Source: Actinomyces sp. | Lineage (GTDB): Bacteria > Actinomycetota > Acidimicrobiia > Acidimicrobiales > Aldehydirespiratoraceae | Direction of reading: 5' to 3' | Assembly: GCA_003697065.1 (NCBI GenBank) | Contig: RFFY01000214.1 | Coordinates: 1-10,851 of the forward strand | Length of the DNA stretch: 10,851 bases | Shown: positions 1-4,939 of the stretch, in pieces | How the letters are laid out: every line of letters starts with the position of its first letter | How positions within the stretch are numbered: position 1 is the first letter of the stretch | Translations under genes and position numbers: made by a program | Notes under the pieces: model-generated | Seen by the model: only the letters and a program-made list of their open reading frames with translations | The model's database searches: none | What the model was told of the DNA's origin: nothing

Positions 1-40
1 CCGCGGCGACGATCATGCTCGGACGGTGTGGATCACGCAT
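1..40 (-). CDS. Possible start of a further minus-strand gene, cut by the left edge
   Basis: An ATG at 40-38 opens a minus-strand frame with no stop before the window edge (13 codons), and a second in-frame ATG lies at 16-14. A GGAGGAG ribosome-binding-like sequence sits at 58-52, but the gap of 11 bases to the first ATG is longer than ideal. The frame would be next in line after the Nudix gene on the same strand. Thirteen codons are far too few to assign a family, and an open frame this short is expected by chance in GC-rich DNA. I list it only because the ribosome-binding sequence, strand and position fit together. Confidence 0.22.
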   Translation of the reverse strand, partial: MRDPHRPSMIVAA

Positions 41-119
41 GTGGTGTCGGTCTCCTCCACGAAGGGTGTGCGGGCCCGGGTGGACCCACCGGCGCGCACG
101 TTAGGAGGGGCAGACGACC

Positions 120-136
120 CCCGGGCGAGGCCCGGG
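120..136. terminator. Perfect GC hairpin downstream of the Nudix gene
   Basis: CCCGGGC (120-126) and GCCCGGG (130-136) form a perfect 7-bp stem around a 3-base GAG loop. It lies about 90 bases past the Nudix stop codon. No T-run follows on either strand, so it is not a classical intrinsic terminator. Actinobacterial ends without a U-tract are common, but the role here is inferred from position alone. Of the rest of 1-222, apart from this hairpin, the repeat at 175-256 and the possible gene start at 40, I can assign nothing. Confidence 0.35.
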
Positions 137-174
137 CGACACCGAAGTGAATTCTCGGTGAACGAGGCGTCGGG

Positions 175-256
175 AGGCGCCGGGATCAGGCCCCGTCGAC
201 GGCGGCCACGAGGCGCCGGGGATCAGGCCCCGTCGACGGCGGCGACGAGGCGCCGG
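175..256. repeat. Tandem duplication of the 3' end of the Nudix gene
   Basis: A 36-base unit at 175-210 is repeated directly at 211-247 as 37 bases, and the first 9 bases of a third copy follow at 248-256. The two full copies differ by one inserted G (in the G-run at 218-221) and one C/G change (207 versus 244). On the minus strand the unit encodes the last residues of the Nudix protein, RLVAAVDGA, plus its TGA stop. The gene-proximal copy is the one used. The outer copy (175-210) is a relic beyond the stop, and the 1-base length difference puts it out of register with the gene. This looks like a recent slippage or short duplication event. Confidence 0.9.
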
Positions 257-636
257 TCGTGCTCGTAGGTGAGCAGGCGCGCGGCGTCGGCCACGGGGAC
301 CCAGCGCACCTCGTCGACCTCGTCGTCGGGCTCCCGGGCGAGGTCGGTGGGTCCGAGCGGGGTCATCCGCCAGTAGACGACCTCCTTGGTGCGCCCCCGA
401 CGGTCCCGGTAGCGCACCCGCCCCACCTCCGGACCCGGCCGCGCCTCGATGCCGGTCTCCTCGCGTACCTCGCGTACGGCGGCGTCGACGAGGGACTCGC
501 CCGGGTCGACCTTGCCCTTCGGCAGGGACCAGTCGTCGTAGCGGGGGCGGTGCACCACGAGAACCTCCGGGCCGTGGCGACCGGACCGCACGACCAGACC
601 GCCGGCAGCCCGGACCTCGACCGGGGCGTCGGTCAC
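223..636 (-). CDS. Nudix hydrolase (MutT-like), single domain
   Basis: This is a 137-residue Nudix-fold pyrophosphohydrolase that should cleave nucleoside diphosphates linked to another moiety, for example oxidised nucleotides or diadenosine polyphosphates. The full Nudix box runs from G41 to I63, with E47 and the metal-binding R55-E56-V-R-E59-E60 helix all present, preceded by WSLPKGK. The GTG start at 636-634 overlaps the ppk1 stop by 4 bases (GTGA), which decides the start and implies coupled translation. No strong separate ribosome-binding site is seen. The same ppk1-then-Nudix order is known in mycobacteria (ppk-mutT1). MutT1 carries an added C-terminal histidine-phosphatase domain, which this protein lacks: it ends soon after the Nudix fold. 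The family call is firm; the substrate is not. The same reading frame stays open far upstream through ppk1, but that extension has no homology-like content. Confidence 0.95.
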   Translation of the reverse strand: MTDAPVEVRAAGGLVVRSGRHGPEVLVVHRPRYDDWSLPKGKVDPGESLVDAAVREVREETGIEARPGPEVGRVRYRDRRGRTKEVVYWRMTPLGPTDLAREPDDEVDEVRWVPVADAARLLTYEHDRRLVAAVDGA

Positions 637-2768
637 GTCGCCGCCCGGGCCCGGGCCAGGTTCTGGAGGCGCTCGTGGGTATCGATCCCGGCCGGACCCC
701 GCCGGCGGGTCCACACCCCGTCGCCGTCGAGGGTCCAGGCCAGCCGATCGTCGGTCAACTCGACCTCGAGGATCTCGAGGAGGCGGGCCACGAGGGCGTC
801 GTCGTCCACCCGGACCAGGGCCTCGACCCGCCGGTCGAGATTGCGGGTCATGAGGTCGGCCGACCCTATCAGGGTGACGGCCCGGCCCTCGCCGGCACCG
901 TTGGCGAAGTGGTAGATCCGGGAGTGCTCCAGGTAGCGGCCGACGATGGAGCGCACCCGGATGCGTTCCGACAGGCCCGACACCCCCGGGCGCAGGCAGC
1001 AGATCCCGCGCACGACGAGGTCGATCTCGACCCCGGCGGCAGCGGCGGCGTAGAGGCGGTCGATCATCTCGGCGTCGACCAGGGCGTTCATCTTCATGAT
1101 GATCCGTCCCCGTCCCGAGGCCGCCTCGGCCTCGATCAGGGAGTACAGGCCCCGGCGGAGGCGCTCGGGCGCCACCAGGAGGCGTTCGTAGTGGATGTCG
1201 CGCCCGTAGCCGGTGAGGTAGTTGAACAAGAGGGCGATGTCGGCCCCGACCACCGGATCCGCGGTCAGCAGGCCCAGGTCCTCGTAGGTGCGGGCCGTGC
1301 GGTGGTTGTAGTTGCCCGTGCCGAGATGGCAGTAGCGCCGGATGCCCTCGGCCTCCTCGCGCACGACCATGAGCACCTTGGAGTGGATCTTCAAGCCGAC
1401 CAGGCCGTAGGCGACGTGCACCCCGGCCTGCTCGAGCCGCTTGGCCCAGCCGATGTTGGCGGCCTCGTCGAAGCGGGCCTTGAGCTCGACCAGGACCGCC
1501 ACCTGCTTGCCCCGCTCGGCGGCGGTGATGAGGGCGTCGATGATGGGGCTGTCGCCGGAGGTGCGGTACAGGGTCAACTTGATGGCCAACACGGCGGGAT
1601 CGACGGCGGCCTGGTGCACGAACTCGACCACCGAGGTGGCGAAGGACGAATAGGGGTGGTGCACGAGGACGTCGCGCCGGCGCAGGACGGCGAAGAGGTC
1701 GGCGGGTTCGTCCTCGGCCACCAGTTCGGGCTCGGTGATCCCGGTCCAGGGCGGCCAGTGCAGGTCGGGCCGGTCCAGGGCGGCGATGACCTGCAGGCCC
1801 GAGGCGTCGAGGGGTGCCCGCAGGCGGTAGACGTCGTCGGGCGACAGGTCGAGTTCGCGCACGAGCAGCTCGAGGACCTCGTCGGACACGCCGTCTTCGA
1901 TCTCGAGGCGGACGGCCTTGCCGAAACGACGACGGCGCAGCTCCATCTCGACGGCCGAGAGGAGATCCTCGGCCTCCTCCTCCTCGAGGGTGAGATCGGC
2001 GTTGCGGGTGACCCGGAAGCGGTACCACTCGAGGATCTCCATGCCCGGGAAGAGGCGGTCGAGGTGGCGTCCGATCACCTCCTCGAGGGGCACGAAGCGC
2101 TCGCTGTCGCCGATCCTCACCCACCGGTCGAGGGTGTTGGGGACCTTCACCCGGGCGAAGCGGCGGACGGCGGTGCCGGGATCGCGCACCACGACGGCGA
2201 GGTTGAGCGACAGGTCGGAGATGTAGGGGAAGGGGTGACCGGGATCGACGGCGAGCGGGGTGAGGACCGGGAAGATTCGGGCTTCGAAGCGCCCGGCCAG
2301 CCACTCCCGTTCCTCGTCGGTGAGCTCGTCCCAGGTGGCGAGCTCGATCCCGGCCCGGGCCAGGGCGGGCCGGATCTCGTCGATGAAGACGGCCTCGTGA
2401 CGGGCCACCAGCTCCCGGGTGACGGCGTGGATGGCGCGGAGCTGGTCGGCGGGTGAGCGCCCGTCGGGGGTGCGCTCACCGATGCCCGCCGCCAACTGGT
2501 CGTGGAGACCGGCGACCCGCACCTGGAAGAACTCGTCGAGGTTGGTGGCGAAGATCGCACAGAAGAAGACGCGTTCGAGCAGGGGCACGTCGTGGTCGGC
2601 GGCGAGCTGGAGGACCCGGGCATCGAAGGCCAGCCACGACAGCTCGCGGTTGAGGTAGGGCGTGTCGTTGCGATCCCAGCCGCCGACGCGGGCCACACCC
2701 CGGTCGTCGACCGGGCCCGGGTAGGCGGCCACCGCCTCGGGCGCCCCGGTGGCGGTCAGCTCGCTCAC
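633..2768 (-). CDS. ppk1: Polyphosphate kinase 1
   Basis: This enzyme reversibly transfers the gamma-phosphate of ATP to inorganic polyphosphate. At 711 residues it matches the usual PPK1 length of about 690-740. Domains run in the standard order. The N-terminal helical domain has the signature YLNRELSWLAF (residues 38-48) and NLDEFF (76-81). A head domain follows, then two phospholipase-D-like catalytic halves. The autophosphorylated histidine is H462 in KIHSK, and the second catalytic histidine is H615 in YLEHSRIYH. HLGTGNYN (481-488) is also intact. The GTG start at 2768-2766 overlaps the ROK kinase stop by 4 bases (GTGA) and has a good ribosome-binding sequence (GGGAGG) about 9 bases upstream. 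The 3' end overlaps the Nudix gene by 4 bases. I see no missing catalytic residue. The enzyme is probably cytosolic or peripherally membrane-associated. Confidence 0.98.
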   Translation of the reverse strand: MSELTATGAPEAVAAYPGPVDDRGVARVGGWDRNDTPYLNRELSWLAFDARVLQLAADHDVPLLERVFFCAIFATNLDEFFQVRVAGLHDQLAAGIGERTPDGRSPADQLRAIHAVTRELVARHEAVFIDEIRPALARAGIELATWDELTDEEREWLAGRFEARIFPVLTPLAVDPGHPFPYISDLSLNLAVVVRDPGTAVRRFARVKVPNTLDRWVRIGDSERFVPLEEVIGRHLDRLFPGMEILEWYRFRVTRNADLTLEEEEAEDLLSAVEMELRRRRFGKAVRLEIEDGVSDEVLELLVRELDLSPDDVYRLRAPLDASGLQVIAALDRPDLHWPPWTGITEPELVAEDEPADLFAVLRRRDVLVHHPYSSFATSVVEFVHQAAVDPAVLAIKLTLYRTSGDSPIIDALITAAERGKQVAVLVELKARFDEAANIGWAKRLEQAGVHVAYGLVGLKIHSKVLMVVREEAEGIRRYCHLGTGNYNHRTARTYEDLGLLTADPVVGADIALLFNYLTGYGRDIHYERLLVAPERLRRGLYSLIEAEAASGRGRIIMKMNALVDAEMIDRLYAAAAAGVEIDLVVRGICCLRPGVSGLSERIRVRSIVGRYLEHSRIYHFANGAGEGRAVTLIGSADLMTRNLDRRVEALVRVDDDALVARLLEILEVELTDDRLAWTLDGDGVWTRRRGPAGIDTHERLQNLARARAAT

Positions 2769-3736
2769 GGGCGGGGCCCTCCCTCGTCGCCCACGCGGAG
2801 GGCGGCGCCGATGGCGCCACCCACGTCGCCCAGAGCGGCCGGGACGACGGGGACGCCCCCGCCGGCGAAGGCCCGCTCGGCGAGTTCGGCTTCGACGGCG
2901 GTCCGGAAGGGCCGGCCCAGGCGCTCGGCCAGCCCGCCACCGAGAACGACCCGCTCGACGTCGACGAGGGCGACGACGCTGGCCAGGGCGGCGGCGAGGG
3001 CGGAGGCGGCGTCGGCCACCAGTTCGGTGGCCACCTCGTCACCGGCCTCGACGGCCTCGGCCCAGATGCGGGACTTCATCCGCTTGCGGCCGGCGAGCTC
3101 GACGAGCAGGGTCGGCCGCCCCTGCTCGTGGAGGTGGCGGGCCCGTCGCTCCAGGGCGTTGCGGCCGGCGTAGTCCTCGAGCTCGCCCCGGCCGGGCACC
3201 TCGGGGTCGCGCAGGTCGCGGAAAGCGACGAAGGTGTGCCCGATCTCGCCCGCCAGTCCGCGGGGACCGTGACGCAGACGGCCGTCGAGGACGAGTCCGG
3301 CACCGACGCCGGTTCCCACGAAGACCCCCAGCAGGTCGTCGGTGCCCCGGCCCGCACCGAGGCGGTGTTCGGCCAGAGTGCCGACGTTGACGTCGTTGTC
3401 CACCACCACCCTGCGGCCGGTCAGGCGGGCCAGCTCGTCGGCGACGGCCACCTCGTGATCCCAACCGGGCAGGTTGGGGGCGGCGGGCACCCGCCCCGAA
3501 CCCGGGCGCACGGGGCCGGGCACACCGATGCCCAGGGGGGCGCCGCCGCCGGGGTCGACGGCGTCGACCACCGCCGCCACCACCGCCAACACGTCGTCGG
3601 GTCCGCCCTTGCGGGGTGTCGCCTTCTTGCACCGGGCGACCACCTCGCCGTCGACCAGGAGGACCCCCATCGTCTTGGTGCCGCCCAGGTCGATCCCGAC
3701 CGCACGGCCCACCGGGGAAAAGCCCGACGGGGTCAC
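2765..3736 (-). CDS. ROK-family sugar kinase (glucokinase-like), lacking the zinc cysteines
   Basis: This 323-residue ROK-family kinase probably phosphorylates glucose or a related hexose. Visible motifs are the phosphate loop DLGGTK (16-21), GVPGPV (71-76), the catalytic-base segment NDVN with D115, the second phosphate loop GTGVGAG (141-147), the sugar-contact EIGH (164-167) and a C-terminal LGGGLAERLG adenosine-site segment. The family's usual zinc site, CxCGxxGCxE, is replaced around residues 178-188 by a cysteine-free stretch (EVPGRGELEDY), although the following ExYxGRNAL-like context and H167 remain. The only cysteine in the protein is C36. The start is GTG at 3736. Its ribosome-binding site is weak, and V9 (GTG) is an alternative start. 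The stop overlaps ppk1 by 4 bases. That coupling raises the possibility of polyphosphate as phosphoryl donor, but no polyphosphate-specific motif is proven here. Confidence 0.94.
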   Translation of the reverse strand: MTPSGFSPVGRAVGIDLGGTKTMGVLLVDGEVVARCKKATPRKGGPDDVLAVVAAVVDAVDPGGGAPLGIGVPGPVRPGSGRVPAAPNLPGWDHEVAVADELARLTGRRVVVDNDVNVGTLAEHRLGAGRGTDDLLGVFVGTGVGAGLVLDGRLRHGPRGLAGEIGHTFVAFRDLRDPEVPGRGELEDYAGRNALERRARHLHEQGRPTLLVELAGRKRMKSRIWAEAVEAGDEVATELVADAASALAAALASVVALVDVERVVLGGGLAERLGRPFRTAVEAELAERAFAGGGVPVVPAALGDVGGAIGAALRVGDEGGPRP

Positions 3737-3800
3737 CGCCCGCGTCCCGCCCCTCGATCGCGGCGGCCGGCGGTGGACCGAGGACCGGGAGGAATCGTCG
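3737..3800. other. Short intergenic gap within the cluster
   Basis: This 64-base gap lies between the small protein and the ROK kinase. On the minus strand it carries a G-rich stretch (GAGGGGCGGG) about 10-20 bases before the ROK start, which is only a mediocre ribosome-binding site. I see no convincing terminator or promoter, so cotranscription from the upstream gene is the simplest reading. Confidence 0.4.
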
Positions 3801-4082
3801 TCACCCGGTCTCCTCGGGGTCCTCCGGGTAGCCGAGGTCCCAGTTCACGATGATGCGTTCGCGCTCGGCGTCACGGTTCACGCGCTCGCGGTTGCGGCGG
3901 AACTGGGGATCGTGGGGCGGCAGGAGCAGGAGGCGGGCGTGCACACGGTCGCGGAAGGCGTCCATGACCTCGGCGGGGCCGAACACGGTGCGCACCTCCC
4001 AGTGGGGGGCGACGGGTCCGAGGTAGACGATGGTGGCTTCGCCGACGGGCGGTTCGGGTGGGGCGTCGGGCTGGTCGGTCAT
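3801..4082 (-). CDS. Small protein of unknown function (93 residues)
   Basis: I do not recognise this family. The protein has a proline-rich, acidic N-terminus (about residues 1-14), then a compact region with IVYLGPVAPHWEV (18-30), AEVMDAFRDRVHARLLLLPP (about 37-56), and an arginine- and glutamate-rich segment ending IIVNWDLGYPEDPEE. No signal peptide, membrane segment or metal-binding cysteines are visible. The ATG at 4082-4080 has a strong ribosome-binding sequence, AAGGAG, six bases upstream, and a TACACT -10-like hexamer lies at 4113-4108. These two signals are the main support that the gene is real. It is the first gene before the ROK-ppk1-Nudix set, separated from ROK by 64 bases, so it may share their transcript. 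The ordinary globular composition argues against a random frame. Confidence 0.72.
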   Translation of the reverse strand: MTDQPDAPPEPPVGEATIVYLGPVAPHWEVRTVFGPAEVMDAFRDRVHARLLLLPPHDPQFRRNRERVNRDAERERIIVNWDLGYPEDPEETG

Positions 4083-4107
4083 CTGGGGCTCCTTGCGACG
4101 GCCCGTC

Positions 4108-4113
4108 AGTGTA
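4108..4113 (-). promoter_or_regulatory. Candidate -10 element for the small protein-ROK-ppk1-Nudix cluster
   Basis: TACACT on the minus strand (4113-4108) fits the actinobacterial TANNNT -10 pattern. It would start transcription near 4101 and give a leader of about 19 bases that contains the AAGGAG ribosome-binding site. I see no convincing -35 at the expected spacing, because the region upstream is solid G/C. Confidence 0.4.
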
Positions 4114-4239
4114 GCCGGGCCCCGTCTCCGGCCCCGCGGGCCGGCCCCTCGACGGCGACCCGTCGGCGATGGCGGCGGACGGGATCGCGGTCCGGGGAAT
4201 CCTCAATAGGTCGTCCGACCCAGCCGATGTGGTCTTTAC

Positions 4240-4268
4240 GGGAACTTTCTGGCCTGTCCGTGCGTAGT
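4240..4268 (+). promoter_or_regulatory. Candidate ECF-sigma-type promoter for whiB-like gene 1
   Basis: GGGAACTTT at 4240-4248 resembles the GGAAC -35 core read by many extracytoplasmic-function sigma factors. CGTA at 4263-4266 follows the GGAAC core after 17 bases, which is acceptable spacing for the CGT-type -10. A start near 4275 would leave a leader of about 40 bases. No good housekeeping -35/-10 pair is visible in the same place. The assignment rests on motif likeness only. Confidence 0.35.
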
Positions 4269-4279
4269 ACACGGTGTAC
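4267..4279. promoter_or_regulatory. Perfect dyad upstream of whiB-like gene 1, candidate operator
   Basis: GTACAC-G-GTGTAC is a perfect 6-1-6 inverted repeat, 37 bases before the ATG. It lies at or next to the expected transcription start, where a bound dimer would block transcription. Its inner part, ACAC-N-GTGT, matches the core of the BldD box known from Streptomyces, but the outer T/A positions and central A/T do not match. The protein that binds here is unknown. Confidence 0.5.
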
Positions 4280-4316
4280 GCGGGCGGTTGGGTGCAGACC
4301 CGACCGAGGAGAACAC

Positions 4317-4553
4317 ATGGACACCAGCTGGATGGCACGGGGCAACTGCGCCTCCCACCCTCCGTCGACCTTCTTCCCCTCCGACGGGGTGGGGGTCGAG
4401 ATCGCGCGCCGCATCTGCGCCGACTGCCCGGTCAAGGAGCCCTGCCTCGAGTACGCCCTGCGGAACCGCATCGACCACGGTGTCTGGGGCGGGTGCAGCG
4501 AGCGCCAGCGCCGCCGCATCCTCAAGGCGCGTCGGGCAGCCGTGGCCGGCTGA
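4317..4553 (+). CDS. WhiB-family [4Fe-4S] transcriptional regulator 1
   Basis: This is a 78-residue Wbl protein. Four cysteines, C11, C34, C37 and C43 (pattern C-X22-C-X2-C-X5-C), should hold a redox- or NO-sensitive [4Fe-4S] cluster. The GVWGG turn (55-59) that contacts sigma factor region 4 follows, then a basic tail (ERQRRRILKARR) suited to DNA binding. A fifth cysteine, C60, directly follows the turn, where many family members have another residue such as M or L. The ATG has a textbook ribosome-binding site, GAGGAG, five bases upstream. The frame is open far to the left (to about 3474), but that stretch is antisense to other genes and lacks family sequence. It is the only plus-strand gene in the window. 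It converges on tatA, and its target genes are unknown. Confidence 0.96.
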   Translation: MDTSWMARGNCASHPPSTFFPSDGVGVEIARRICADCPVKEPCLEYALRNRIDHGVWGGCSERQRRRILKARRAAVAG

Positions 4554-4575
4554 CCCGATCCTGCCGATCCGAGCC

Positions 4576-4608
4576 GGCGGCGGTCAGCGCTCCGTCGTCA
4601 CCGCCGCC
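4576..4608. terminator. Hairpin 1 between whiB-like gene 1 and tatA
   Basis: GGCGGCGGT (4576-4584) pairs perfectly with ACCGCCGCC (4600-4608), giving a 9-bp stem with a 15-base loop that starts 22 bases after the whiB-like stop. There is no U-tract, so any termination would be of the U-less actinobacterial sort. Confidence 0.45.
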
Positions 4609-4630
4609 ACCCGGTCGGCCCGGACCGGGT
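4609..4630. terminator. Hairpin 2 between whiB-like gene 1 and tatA
   Basis: ACCCGGTC (4609-4616) pairs perfectly with GACCGGGT (4623-4630), giving an 8-bp stem with a 6-base loop. It abuts hairpin 1 directly and lacks a T-run. Confidence 0.45.
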
Positions 4631-4645
4631 CGACGCGAAACGACG

Positions 4646-4666
4646 CCCGCGGAGATCTCCCGCGGG
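4646..4666. terminator. Hairpin 3 between whiB-like gene 1 and tatA
   Basis: CCCGCGG (4646-4652) pairs perfectly with CCGCGGG (4660-4666) around a 7-base loop. It lies 12 bases beyond the tatA stop on the minus strand, so it is the best placed of the three to end tatA transcription. It could work on both strands. Confidence 0.5.
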
Positions 4667-4678
4667 ACGATGCCGGTG

Positions 4679-4852
4679 TCAGGCGGAGTCGGCGTCGCCG
4701 GAGTCGCCCTTGGCGCCCTCGGCGAGACCCTGCTTGAACTCCTTTTGCGCTTCACCGAGCGAGCGCGCCAGCTTCGGCAGCTTCGCCCCGCCGAAGACCA
4801 ACAGGACGATCAGCAGGATGACGATCAGCTCACCCGTTCCGAGAGATCCCAT
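4679..4852 (-). CDS. tatA: Sec-independent protein translocase TatA
   Basis: This 57-residue subunit forms the protein-conducting assembly of the twin-arginine translocase, which exports folded proteins across the cytoplasmic membrane. The order of parts is diagnostic: a short N-terminus with ELI, one membrane helix (about 8-20, very rich in I, L and V), the hinge F20-G21, the KLPKLARSLGEAQKEFKQG amphipathic helix (about 24-42), and a short acidic tail. It is near the lower end of TatA lengths. I chose the ATG at 4852 because the longer frame to 4939 adds a proline- and arginine-rich stretch unlike TatA, and because TACTCT ends 6 bases before this ATG. No Shine-Dalgarno sequence is in place, which suggests a leaderless message. 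No tatC or tatB is visible. A TatE-like label would be equivalent. Confidence 0.94.
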   Translation of the reverse strand: MGSLGTGELIVILLIVLLVFGGAKLPKLARSLGEAQKEFKQGLAEGAKGDSGDADSA

Positions 4853-4858
4853 GGGCTC

Positions 4859-4864
4859 AGAGTA
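4859..4864 (-). promoter_or_regulatory. -10 element of a probable leaderless tatA transcript
   Basis: On the minus strand TACTCT (4864-4859) fits TANNNT and is preceded by TG-containing sequence (GTGTACTCT). Only 6 bases separate it from the tatA ATG, so transcription would begin at or within a base of the start codon. A GGGAAC sequence about 17 bases further up could act as -35, but G-runs are common here. Confidence 0.5.
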
Positions 4865-4939
4865 CACCCCCGGGACCGGGTTCCCCCGGCAGGGCGCCGG
4901 CGGGGCCGGAGCCGGGCTCGGTCGGACGCCGGCGGGCAC

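Larger units (their letters stand above)
4083..4316. promoter_or_regulatory. Divergent intergenic control region
   Basis: This 234-base gap separates the minus-strand metabolic cluster from whiB-like gene 1. It holds the -10 candidate at 4108-4113, a perfect 6-bp hairpin CGACGG/CCGTCG (4150-4165, loop of 4), an inverted repeat GGTCG-TC-CGACC (4209-4220), a GGGAACTTT element (4240-4248) and the dyad GTACAC-G-GTGTAC (4267-4279). The right half (about 4195-4280) is visibly richer in A/T than its surroundings, as expected of a promoter. Confidence 0.6.

Noticed and set aside
26..268. Short plus-strand frame at the left end
   Set aside because: It is arginine-rich with no ribosome-binding site, and it overlaps the tandem repeat and the Nudix 3' end.
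223..2304. Minus-strand frame of 693 codons that runs upstream from the Nudix gene through ppk1
   Set aside because: Only the last 137 codons have Nudix-like sequence. The rest is arginine- and proline-rich and overlaps ppk1 in another frame.
675..2456. Plus-strand open frame of 593 codons antisense to ppk1
   Set aside because: It has D-, G-, V- and H-rich low-complexity composition typical of the mirror of a GC-rich gene. It has no recognisable domain, and the complete ppk1 lies on the other strand.
3474..4316. N-terminal extension of whiB-like gene 1 in the same open frame
   Set aside because: It would run antisense through the ROK and small-protein genes. The ATG at 4317 has a perfect ribosome-binding site and gives normal Wbl length.
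4895..4935. Two copies of CGCCGGCG able to form a hairpin after whiB-like gene 2
   Set aside because: The loop is 25 bases, each copy is itself palindromic, and such words are frequent in this DNA. This is not enough to call a terminator.
4853..4939. 29-residue N-terminal extension of TatA
   Set aside because: It would place a proline- and arginine-rich stretch before the membrane helix, unlike TatA, and would overlap the promoter signals.
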